A stretch of 12,978 nucleotides of DNA, taken from the NCBI GenBank assembly GCA_003556525.1, contig PWRH01000090.1:1-12978 (forward strand), written 5' to 3'. Shown here one piece after another: positions 5,833 through 12,156 of this stretch (within the stretch, counting starts at the first letter, position 1; the number at the start of each line of letters is the position of its first letter). A model generated the notes under the pieces. That model searched no databases, was not told the DNA's origin, and worked only from the letters and a program-made list of their open reading frames with translations. This stretch comes from Candidatus Nealsoniibacteriota bacterium. GTDB lineage: Bacteria; Patescibacteriota; Minisyncoccia; Minisyncoccales; RBG-13-42-11. A program made the position numbers and the translations under genes.

Positions 5833-7704
5833 ATGGATTCAAAAAAAATAAGAGAAAAATTTTTAAATTTTTATAAAGAAAGAGGTCATGCTATCATTCC
5901 TTCAGCTTCGCTTATTCCGGAAAAAGACTCAACTCTTCTTTTTGTCAACTCGGGAATGTTTCCGCTTGTGCCCTATATTTTGGGACAGAAACACCCTGAG
6001 GGCAAAAGGCTTGCCAACTCTCAAAAATGTTTTAGGACCGACGACATAGAAGAAGTGGGTGATATGCGGCATACCACTTTTTTTGAAATGCTTGGCAATT
6101 GGTCTTTAGGCGATTATTTTAAAAAAGAACAGCTTAACTGGGTTTTTGAATTATTTGTCGATGAGCTTGGCTTAAATCCCGCCAACCTTTATGTTTCGGT
6201 CTACAGGGGCAATTCGAAAATAGCTATTGAAAAAGATATTGAATCAGTGGCTATTTGGAAAGAAATTTTTTTAAAAAAGGGGATAAAAGCGAGTGATGTT
6301 GATTTTGCGGAAAAAAACGGAATGCAGGGCGGAAGAATTTTTTATTATCCGGACAAAGAGAATTGGTGGTCTCGGGCAGGTGTGCCCGAAAACATGCCAA
6401 TAGGTGAGCCGGGCGGACCTGATAGTGAAATATTTTACGATTTGGGAAAAGATTTGGGTCATCATGAAAATTCTTCCTGGAAAGATAAACACTGCCATAT
6501 TAACTGCGACTGCGGAAGGTTTATTGAAATAGGTAATAGTGTTTTTATTGAATTTGTTAAAAAAGAAAAAGGGTTTGAAAAACTTCCTTTTCAAAACGTT
6601 GATTTCGGGGGTGGGCTGGAAAGACTTGCAATGATTGCTCAAAACAAGACCAGTGTTTTTGAGGCCGACCTTTTTTTACCGATTATAAAAAAATTGGAAG
6701 AAATATCTTCCTTTAAATATCGTGAAAATACCAAATCTTTTGAGGTGATTGCAGACCACCTAAAAGCAGCCAGCTTCATTATTGGAGATGAAAAAGGAAT
6801 TACTCCCTCCAATAAACAGCAAGGCTATTTTGTAAGACGGCTTATAAGAAGAGCGATAAGGCACGGTAAAAAACTTAATATTAATCTTGATTCATGGCTT
6901 AAGCTAATTGCTGTCGAGGTTGTTGAAATATATAGGGAAATATATCCGGAAATAGAAAAAAATTCTTCTTTTATTTATGAAAATATGGAAAGTGAAGAAA
7001 GGGTTTTTCAAAAAACATTAAAAAAGGGACTGAAAGAGTTTGATAAACTGAAAAATGAAAATGTTATTAGTGGAGAAAAGGCGGCTTTTCTTTATCAAAC
7101 TTACGGCTTTCCGATAGAGTTGACTGAAGAAATGGCTCGGGAAAGGGGTCAAAAGGTTGACCTTGAAGAATTTAAAAAAGAAATGAAAAAACACCAAGAT
7201 TCCTCCCGGGAATATTCAGCCGGAGTTTTTAAGAGCGGCTTGGGAGATGAAGGTGAAAAGACAATAAAGCTTCATACCGCCACTCATCTTTTGCTTGCCG
7301 CTCTACGTAAAACTCTCGGTGACGAAGTTTTTCAGGAAGGCAGCAATATTAATTCGGAAAGATTACGCTTTGACTTTTCTTACGGACAAAAAATTAGCGA
7401 TAGTGAAATTAAAAAAATAGAATCACTGGTCAACGAAATGATAGAAAAGGAGCTTTTTATTAAAAGAGAAGAGATGGAGCTTAAAAAAGCTTTGAAGTCG
7501 GATGCACTTTCTTCTTTTAAGGAAAAATATCCTTCAAGAGTTTCGGTTTATTCCGCAGTCGATAAGGACGGAAATGTTTTTTCTCGAGAAATTTGTTCCG
7601 GGCCTCATGTGGAAAAAACTTCGGGCATGGGATTATTTAAAATCACCAAAGAAGAATCTTCCAGTGCCGGAGTAAGGAGAATCAAGGCTGTTTTAATTGA
7701 GTAA
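5833..7704 (+). CDS. alaS: Alanine--tRNA ligase lacking the C-terminal C-Ala domain
   Basis: It charges tRNA-Ala with alanine and should clear mischarged Ser/Gly-tRNA. The class II catalytic core is complete: FVNSGMFP near residue 36, motif 2 around CFRTDDIEEVGDMRH (66-80) with FFEMLGNWSLGDYF (83-96), GGGLERLA as motif 3, and the tRNA-binding helical region with NKQQGYFVRRLIRRAIRHG. The editing domain keeps its zinc set, His481 and His485 (HTATH) plus Cys588 and His592 (CSGPH), and ends in GVRRIKAV. The protein stops there at 623 aa. Typical bacterial AlaRS is about 870 aa and continues with the C-Ala (DHHA1-type) domain that binds the tRNA elbow and supports dimerisation. The next gene, in the same region, has no resemblance to C-Ala, so this is not a frameshift. 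Motif 2 and the GEPGGPDSEI loop are of the type I associate with Patescibacteria. No SD sequence is visible. Confidence 0.96.
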   Translation: MDSKKIREKFLNFYKERGHAIIPSASLIPEKDSTLLFVNSGMFPLVPYILGQKHPEGKRLANSQKCFRTDDIEEVGDMRHTTFFEMLGNWSLGDYFKKEQLNWVFELFVDELGLNPANLYVSVYRGNSKIAIEKDIESVAIWKEIFLKKGIKASDVDFAEKNGMQGGRIFYYPDKENWWSRAGVPENMPIGEPGGPDSEIFYDLGKDLGHHENSSWKDKHCHINCDCGRFIEIGNSVFIEFVKKEKGFEKLPFQNVDFGGGLERLAMIAQNKTSVFEADLFLPIIKKLEEISSFKYRENTKSFEVIADHLKAASFIIGDEKGITPSNKQQGYFVRRLIRRAIRHGKKLNINLDSWLKLIAVEVVEIYREIYPEIEKNSSFIYENMESEERVFQKTLKKGLKEFDKLKNENVISGEKAAFLYQTYGFPIELTEEMARERGQKVDLEEFKKEMKKHQDSSREYSAGVFKSGLGDEGEKTIKLHTATHLLLAALRKTLGDEVFQEGSNINSERLRFDFSYGQKISDSEIKKIESLVNEMIEKELFIKREEMELKKALKSDALSSFKEKYPSRVSVYSAVDKDGNVFSREICSGPHVEKTSGMGLFKITKEESSSAGVRRIKAVLIE

Positions 7705-7725
7705 TTACGTTAAAATTATTATAAT
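7697..7725 (+). promoter_or_regulatory. Promoter candidate before the anchored protein gene
   Basis: TTGAGT (7697-7702, 4 of 6 matches to TTGACA) is followed after exactly 17 nt by a perfect TATAAT (7720-7725). The -35 hexamer overlaps the alaS stop codon (TAA 7702-7704). The predicted transcription start, about 7 nt after the -10, is near A7732, only 9 nt before the ATG at 7741, so the transcript would have a very short leader without a Shine-Dalgarno sequence. Confidence 0.65.
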
Positions 7726-7740
7726 AAAAATACATTAAAT

Positions 7741-8967
7741 ATGTCGAAAAGAAAATTAAGAGATATTACTCCTCCGGGAAAAAGTTCTGTTTTCTTGGAA
7801 GAGAAAAGGCCGAAAATTGAATCCGGAAAAACAGCAAGAATAAGATTTTTCAAAAATAAAAAGGTTTTAGCTTTTTTTGTCGGTTGTTTGTTTATTTTGG
7901 CTGTTTTTCTTTATTTTTCCCTGCCCAGGGCTGAGATTGAAATTTGGCCTGAGACGGATAATTTTTACCTTGAAGAAAGTCTTTTTCTCGACCAATCTAA
8001 AACTTATATTTTAAATAAAGAAAAATCTTTAATTGACACATTTAAGTCTTCCGCCCAAGTTTTGCGGGAAGAAAAAGCCGAAGGGCAAATAACCGTTTAT
8101 AATGAATATTCAACCTCACCTCAGGTTTTGATTGAGACCACGCGTTTTGTTTCGTCGGACGGGAAAGTTTTTAGAACTCCGACAAGGGTGACTGTCCCGG
8201 GAGGCACGGAGCAGGGAGGAAAAATAGTTCCCGGAGAAATAACAATTACCGTAGTGGCTGAAGAACCGGGCCCGGAGTACAATATCGGACCGACAACTTT
8301 TTCGATTCCCGGTTTTGCCGGCACACCGATGTACACCAAGTTTTATGCCAAATCTTCCGAGCCCATGACAGGCGGTTTTATAAAAGAGGCTGCCAAAGTG
8401 GCAGAGTCTGACTTAAGGCAGGCTGAAGAATCTTTAACCAAAAGAGTTGAACAGGGGTGTCAGGAATTAATTAAAGAAGAGTTAATGGTTCAGGAAAAAT
8501 ATTATTACAATTTAGAGGGAATTAAAGTTGATATTCTTGAGAAATTTTCTTCGATTGAACCGGGAGAAGAAGTTGAAGAATTTACTTTTCAAATAAAAGC
8601 GGAGTGTAGGGCATTGGTTTTTGAAAAAGAATACCTTAAAGGGCATGTTCGGGAATTAATTCTTGGCCAAATTTCAGAAGGGGATAATTTTGTTGAAGAA
8701 AGCCTAAGTATAGGGTATTCTTATGAAGAGTTTGACATGGATTCGGGTGAAATTGATATTTCATTAACAATTTCAACCAAAACTTATTCGGAGATTGATC
8801 TTGAAAAATTAAGAAACGCTCTTATTGGAAAAACCTTGGTTGAGACCGAGCTTATTTTGGCAAATCAGCCCGAAATTGAAAAAGCAAATATTTTATTTTG
8901 GCCTTTTTGGGTTAAAAAATCTCCTCAAAACCCAAATAAAATAGATCTTTCTCTAAGGTTTGACTAA
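7741..8967 (+). CDS. Single-pass membrane protein, baseplate J-like exterior (uncharacterised)
   Basis: I do not recognise a demonstrated function. The 408-aa product has a basic cytoplasmic N-terminus (residues 1-41), one transmembrane segment (about 42-61, ending ...FSLPRAEIEIWP) and a large exterior part. The middle (about 113-215) reads GQITVYNEYS...TTRF.S.DGKVFRT...VTVPGG, then PGEITITVVAEEPG.EYNIGP and IPGFAGTP. It is Gly/Pro-rich and beta-prone, and resembles sequences annotated in Patescibacteria as baseplate J/gp47-like. A Glu-rich, probably helical region follows (~216-250), then a charged beta-rich C-terminal part. No catalytic motif or signal-peptidase site is evident, so it is probably an anchored surface protein. 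There is no phage or contractile-system gene nearby, so a baseplate role is unsupported; J-like may describe only a fold. It has its own promoter candidate, and the infA promoter begins at its stop codon. Confidence 0.75.
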   Translation: MSKRKLRDITPPGKSSVFLEEKRPKIESGKTARIRFFKNKKVLAFFVGCLFILAVFLYFSLPRAEIEIWPETDNFYLEESLFLDQSKTYILNKEKSLIDTFKSSAQVLREEKAEGQITVYNEYSTSPQVLIETTRFVSSDGKVFRTPTRVTVPGGTEQGGKIVPGEITITVVAEEPGPEYNIGPTTFSIPGFAGTPMYTKFYAKSSEPMTGGFIKEAAKVAESDLRQAEESLTKRVEQGCQELIKEELMVQEKYYYNLEGIKVDILEKFSSIEPGEEVEEFTFQIKAECRALVFEKEYLKGHVRELILGQISEGDNFVEESLSIGYSYEEFDMDSGEIDISLTISTKTYSEIDLEKLRNALIGKTLVETELILANQPEIEKANILFWPFWVKKSPQNPNKIDLSLRFD

Positions 8968-8988
8968 TATAAATAAATTTGATAGAAT
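8960..8988 (+). promoter_or_regulatory. Strong promoter candidate for the infA-rpmJ-rpsM-K-D-rpoA-rplQ cluster
   Basis: TTGACT (8960-8965, 5 of 6 matches) and TAGAAT (8983-8988, 5 of 6) are 17 nt apart, and TG at 8980-8981 makes the -10 an extended one (TGATAGAAT). The -35 overlaps the stop codon of the upstream gene (TAA 8965-8967). The start is expected near 8993-8996, giving a leader of about 10-13 nt before the infA ATG at 9006. This is the best sigma-70-type site in the window and fits the expected high expression of the ribosomal genes behind it. Confidence 0.75.
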
Positions 8989-9005
8989 TAAAATCGTTTA
9001 ACTGA

Positions 9006-9221
9006 ATGGATAAAAAAAATTTAAGAAAAAATGGAATTATTATAGAGTCTTTGCCCAGCACTCATTTTAGGGTTAAACTTGATACGGGCGAGGAGATTCT
9101 TTGTTATTTGGCCGGAAGATTAAGAAAGTTTAGGATTAAAATTTTGCCGGGTGACAAAGTTGTTGTAGAATTAAGCCCTTACGATACTACAAAAGGAAGG
9201 ATAGTCTATAGGGGAAAATAA
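9006..9221 (+). CDS. infA: Translation initiation factor IF-1
   Basis: IF-1 is the small OB-fold factor that occupies the A site of the 30S subunit during initiation. The 71-aa product matches the usual 71-72 aa. It shows the family signature: NGIIIESLPSTHFRVKL (9-25), the Gly-Arg-Leu-Arg-Lys segment replacing the usual Gly-Lys-Met-Arg-Lys, the ILPGDKVVVELSPYD stretch (about 46-60) and the terminal RIVYRGK. It is the first gene behind the strong promoter at 8960-8988, and rpmJ starts 4 nt after its stop, as in the classical infA-rpmJ pair. There is no SD sequence, which is notable for a translation factor likely to be highly expressed. Confidence 0.97.
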   Translation: MDKKNLRKNGIIIESLPSTHFRVKLDTGEEILCYLAGRLRKFRIKILPGDKVVVELSPYDTTKGRIVYRGK

Positions 9222-9225
9222 TAAA

Positions 9226-9339
9226 ATGAAAGTACGAGCATCAGTAAAAAAAATTTGTAAAGACTGTAAAACAGTTAAAAGAAAAGGCAAGTTGTATGTA
9301 ATATGTAAAAACCCTAAGCACAAACAAAGGCAAGGGTAA
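9226..9339 (+). CDS. rpmJ: 50S ribosomal protein bL36
   Basis: This 37-codon gene encodes bL36, a small zinc-ribbon protein of the large subunit near the peptidyl-transferase region. The product begins MKVRASVKKICKDCK and ends KNPKHKQRQG. The four zinc ligands are present as Cys11, Cys14, Cys27 and His32, the C+ form. Length and sequence are canonical. It starts 4 nt after infA and lies 46 nt before rpsM. AGGGG about 10 nt before the ATG, inside infA, is at best a weak SD. The gap after it (9340-9385) is T-rich, but I see no hairpin, so transcription presumably continues into rpsM. Confidence 0.97.
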   Translation: MKVRASVKKICKDCKTVKRKGKLYVICKNPKHKQRQG

Positions 9340-9385
9340 ATTTTTCTTTTTTATTTTATTTTAAGTTTTTAAAGCTTATTTATAT

Positions 9386-9775
9386 ATGCCAAGAATTGCA
9401 GGTATTAACATACCGGAAAACAAAAAAATAGAAATATCTTTAACCTATATATACGGAGTAGGCCCTTATTTGAGTAGAATTATTTTAACAAAAGCAGGGA
9501 TTGATGCCGGAAAAAAAGCTTCTGAGCTTACTTCTCAAGAAATTGCAAAAATTCAAGAGGTTATTGAAAAAGAGTACAAGGTAGAGGGCGAGCTTAAAAG
9601 AAATTTAATGACAAATATTAAAAGGTTGAAAGATATCGGTTCCTGGAGAGGCTCCCGCCATGTTAAGGGTTTGCCGGCTAGAGGCCAAAAAACAAAAACA
9701 AATACAAGGACGGTAAGGGGTAATGTAAGAAAAACCGTTGGCTCGGGCAAGAAGCCACCACCGACTCCTAAATAA
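9386..9775 (+). CDS. rpsM: 30S ribosomal protein uS13
   Basis: uS13 lies in the head of the small subunit and contacts the P-site tRNA and the A-site finger bridge. The 129-aa product has the typical start MPRIAGINIPENKKIEISLTYIYGVG, the helical region with ELTSQEI and the basic C-terminus SWRGSRHVKGLPARGQKTKTN followed by TRT and a Lys/Pro-rich tail ending PPPTPK. Length is slightly above the common ~120 aa because of this tail. The ATG is fixed by the conserved MPRI/MARI start; no SD sequence precedes it. It opens the alpha-operon order rpsM-rpsK-rpsD-rpoA-rplQ. Confidence 0.98.
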   Translation: MPRIAGINIPENKKIEISLTYIYGVGPYLSRIILTKAGIDAGKKASELTSQEIAKIQEVIEKEYKVEGELKRNLMTNIKRLKDIGSWRGSRHVKGLPARGQKTKTNTRTVRGNVRKTVGSGKKPPPTPK

Positions 9776-9788
9776 AAATTATTAATTT

Positions 9789-10238
9789 ATGGGCAAAAAA
9801 AGAATTATTAAAAAAAGTGAAGAAGAATTGTTGAAAGAGAAAGAAAAAGTTGAGGCTAAAGTTAGAAAAGAGGCTAAGGATTCTTTAAAAAAGGTTAAAG
9901 AGGGCATAGTTTATATTTCTTCTTCTTACAATAATACCATTATCAGCCTGACGGATCCGAATGGTAATGTTTTGGGGTGGGTGAGTGCCGGCAGTATAGG
10001 ATTTAAAGGAACAAAAAAAGCAACACCTTTTGCCGCCTCAAAAGTAGCTGAAGCGATTAATCAGGTTATTGAAAAAAGTGGAATTCAAAGAATAAAAATT
10101 ATGGTTAAGGGAATCGGCTCGGGTAGAGAGTCAGCTATCAGGTCATTGGCTGCCAGAGGAATAGAGATTATTTCAATAAAAGATACGACCCCTGTTCCTC
10201 ATAACGGCTGCAGGCCGAAAAAAGCCAGAAGAGTTTAA
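9789..10238 (+). CDS. rpsK: 30S ribosomal protein uS11 with Lys/Glu-rich N-terminal extension
   Basis: uS11 is part of the 30S platform near the E site and the mRNA exit. The core (about residues 37-149) has IVYISSSYNNTIISLTDPNG, GWVSAGSIGFKGTKKATPFAA and the C-terminal DTTPVPHNGCRPKKARRV. The HNG motif (His138-Asn139-Gly140) is the conserved site converted to isoaspartate in E. coli uS11. At 149 aa it is longer than the usual ~129 because residues 1-38 form a charged, probably helical extension rich in Lys and Glu. Similar extensions are common in the family but vary in length. The gene starts 13 nt after rpsM without an SD sequence. Its stop (TAA) overlaps an ATG of a 13-codon ORF in front of rpsD. 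Confidence 0.97.
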   Translation: MGKKRIIKKSEEELLKEKEKVEAKVRKEAKDSLKKVKEGIVYISSSYNNTIISLTDPNGNVLGWVSAGSIGFKGTKKATPFAASKVAEAINQVIEKSGIQRIKIMVKGIGSGRESAIRSLAARGIEIISIKDTTPVPHNGCRPKKARRV

Positions 10239-10282
10239 TGGCCCGACATTATAATTGTTTAAAAAATATTTTAATTTAAAGC

Positions 10283-10912
10283 ATGGAAAAATCAAAATGT
10301 AAAATTTGCCGTAGGCTCGGAGTAAAGCTGTTTTTAAGAAGTGAAAGATGTCTTTCGCAGAAGTGTGCTATGGTAAGAAAGCCGTATCCGCCCGGCCCGA
10401 AAGCGAAAAAAAGAAAAAAGATTCTTTCCGAATACGGTAAAGATTTGAGAGAAAAGCAAAAACTGAAAAATTGGTATAACTTGGAAGAAAAACAATTTCG
10501 TAATTATGTTAAAGAAATACTTAAAGCAAGAGGAAGGATTGCGGATGCCGGAGTTTCTTTGGTGCAAACCCTGGAAAGCCGTTTGGATAATGTAATTTTT
10601 AGGCTTGGTTTTGCGCCCTCGAGAAGATCTGCCAGACAAATGGTTTCTCATCGTCATTTTAAAATTAACAATAAAATAACCAATATTCCGGGATATTTGG
10701 TTAAAAAAGGAGATATAATCAGCATTCACCCAAGCTCTTTTAAGAAGCCTAATTTTCAAAAACTACCTTCCGCTTTAAAAAAATACAACCCCCCTTCTTG
10801 GCTTAGTCTCGATATTGAAAAAATGGAGGGAAAAGTTATTGATGAGCCCAATATTGAAGAGGCTGTTCCTCCTGCAGAGCTTTCAACAATTTTTGAGTTT
10901 TATTCAAAATAA
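10283..10912 (+). CDS. rpsD: 30S ribosomal protein uS4 (zinc-binding form)
   Basis: uS4 is a primary 16S rRNA-binding protein that nucleates 30S assembly and, in many bacteria, represses its own operon by binding the mRNA leader. The 209-aa product has a complete four-cysteine N-terminal zinc motif (Cys6, Cys9, Cys23, Cys28), RKPYPPGP, and an S4 RNA-binding domain starting near Thr96 (TLESRLDNVIFRLGFAPSRR...). It ends in the family-typical PSWL segment and an acidic stretch. The start is about four residues shorter than usual before the first Cys. An in-frame TAA at 10277-10279 rules out an upstream start. A TATAAT occurs at 10250-10255 in the 44-nt gap but lacks a -35 partner. No SD sequence is present and I see no obvious S4-type leader structure. 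Confidence 0.98.
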   Translation: MEKSKCKICRRLGVKLFLRSERCLSQKCAMVRKPYPPGPKAKKRKKILSEYGKDLREKQKLKNWYNLEEKQFRNYVKEILKARGRIADAGVSLVQTLESRLDNVIFRLGFAPSRRSARQMVSHRHFKINNKITNIPGYLVKKGDIISIHPSSFKKPNFQKLPSALKKYNPPSWLSLDIEKMEGKVIDEPNIEEAVPPAELSTIFEFYSK

Positions 10913-10933
10913 ATAATAAATAATTTTTATATT

Positions 10934-11767
10934 ATGATTAAATTACCCAATTTGCCAAAAATCGTTAAAAAAGAAACAAATAAAGTTCTTTTTGAAATAG
11001 ATTCCTTGTATCCGGGTTACGGTGTTACCATAGGGAATGCCTTAAGAAGAGTTTTGCTTTCTTCTTTGCCGGGAGCTGCAATAACCCAAGTTAAAATCAA
11101 AGGAGTGCCTCATGAATTTTCAACAATTCCCGGTATTTTGGAAGATGTAATAACAATTATGCTTAATTTGAAAGAGTTGAGGTTTAGGGTTTTTTCTCCC
11201 GAGCCACAAAAAGCAAGCTTTAAAATCAAAGGCAAAAAAGAGGTAAAATCTTCCGACTTTAAGCTTCCTGCTCAGGTGGAATTGGTCAATAAAAATAATT
11301 TGATTGCAACTCTAACCTCAGCTTCAAGCGAGCTGGAGATGGAGATTCAGATTGAAAAAGGGGTAGGGTATTATTCCAGAGAAGCAAGAAAAAAAGAAAA
11401 ATTGGAAATCGGAGCTATTTCGGTTGACGCTATTTTTACTCCGGTTAAAAAAGTAAGTTATAGGGTTGAAAATATGAGGGTTGGAGAAAGAACTGACTAT
11501 GACAGGCTTTTTTTGGAAATTGAAACAGATGGTACAATTAAGCCGGAAGATGCCTTTCTGCAGGCATCTGAAATATTGGTTAACCATTTTAAGATTTTTG
11601 TTCCCGAGAGTCAAGCCCTATCAAGTAAAGATGAAGTTAAGGCTAAGAAATCGGAAAAAACAGAGCCAAAAAAGAAAAAAAGCGTTAAAGCGGATTCAAA
11701 AGAGTCCGGGAAAAAGGCAAAGGTAAGCGTTCGGAAAAAAGCTAAAACGAAAACCAAGAAAGATTAA
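10934..11767 (+). CDS. rpoA: RNA polymerase alpha subunit lacking the C-terminal domain
   Basis: Alpha dimerises to nucleate RNA polymerase assembly (beta and beta-prime). The N-terminal domain is complete, residues 1-229, with the signature NALRRVLLSS (35-44), then PGAAITQVKIKGVPHEFSTI, the insert domain and the closing helix ASEILVNHFKIF. The usual protein of ~310-330 aa then continues through a linker to the C-terminal domain, which binds UP elements and activators. Here residues 230-277 are a 48-residue low-complexity tail, mostly Lys, Ser, Glu and Ala, ending KAKTKTKKD. The conserved alphaCTD elements (a start such as LELSVRS, and NLGKKS) are absent. The next gene begins 2 nt after the stop, so no room remains for a frameshifted domain. 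It lies 21 nt after rpsD with no SD sequence. Confidence 0.97.
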   Translation: MIKLPNLPKIVKKETNKVLFEIDSLYPGYGVTIGNALRRVLLSSLPGAAITQVKIKGVPHEFSTIPGILEDVITIMLNLKELRFRVFSPEPQKASFKIKGKKEVKSSDFKLPAQVELVNKNNLIATLTSASSELEMEIQIEKGVGYYSREARKKEKLEIGAISVDAIFTPVKKVSYRVENMRVGERTDYDRLFLEIETDGTIKPEDAFLQASEILVNHFKIFVPESQALSSKDEVKAKKSEKTEPKKKKSVKADSKESGKKAKVSVRKKAKTKTKKD

Positions 11768-11769
11768 TT

Positions 11770-12120
11770 ATGCGCAAGAGAAAAAAAGGTAGAAAATTAA
11801 GCAAAAAAAGAGACCAAAGAAAAGCCCTTTTAAAGTCTTTGGCCGGTTCTTTAATTTTAAAGGAAAAAATTACAACTACCGAAGCAAAAGCAAAAGAAGT
11901 TTCCGGTTTTGTTGAAAAAAAAATAACCAAAGCAAAAAGCGGAACACTTTATTCAAGAAGGTTTTTAGCCCGGTTTTTCCCCGAGAAAGTAGTAAAAAAA
12001 ATGTTTGATGAAATTGCTCCCAGATATAAAGAAAGAAAAGGGGGCTATACCAGAATAATCAAAACAGGACCCAGAAAAAGGAATGGGGCAAAAATGGCAA
12101 TTATAGAGCTTGTAGAATAA
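11770..12120 (+). CDS. rplQ: 50S ribosomal protein bL17
   Basis: bL17 is a large-subunit protein near the polypeptide exit tunnel rim. The 116-aa product is canonical in length. It shows MRKRKKGRKLSKKRDQRKAL at the N-terminus (usual MRHRKxGRKLGRxxxHR), SLILKEKITTTEAKAKEV, and the C-terminal GGYTRIIKTGPRKRNGAKMAIIELVE. It starts 2 nt after the rpoA stop, in keeping with the universal rpoA-rplQ pair. No SD sequence is present, so translation may depend on ribosomes arriving from rpoA. It closes the classical alpha operon; rplM follows after 36 nt. Confidence 0.98.
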   Translation: MRKRKKGRKLSKKRDQRKALLKSLAGSLILKEKITTTEAKAKEVSGFVEKKITKAKSGTLYSRRFLARFFPEKVVKKMFDEIAPRYKERKGGYTRIIKTGPRKRNGAKMAIIELVE

Positions 12121-12156
12121 ATTTGATTGGGTAAATATTTTAGATATTTTTAATTT

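Noticed and set aside
6271..6642. Minus-strand open frames, for example opposite alaS (123 codons) and opposite rpsD (141 codons).
   Set aside because: They lie wholly within well-supported + strand genes, lack recognisable domains, and are expected shadows of AT-rich, lysine-rich coding sequence.
7705..8967. A split or frameshifted C-Ala domain of AlaRS in the following gene.
   Set aside because: The next product starts with a basic tail and a transmembrane segment, has its own promoter candidate, and shows no C-Ala-like sequence.
9340..9385. Intrinsic terminator after rpmJ, suggested by T-rich sequence.
   Set aside because: No stem of useful length precedes the T-runs, and ribosomal genes of the same operon follow directly.
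10250..10255. TATAAT before rpsD as a separate promoter.
   Set aside because: No -35-like hexamer at 16-18 nt and no TGn extension; in DNA this AT-rich a single hexamer is weak evidence.
11600..11770. Frameshift in rpoA hiding an alphaCTD.
   Set aside because: The other frames of this stretch give only Lys/Arg-rich shadow peptides without alphaCTD motifs, and rplQ starts 2 nt after the stop.
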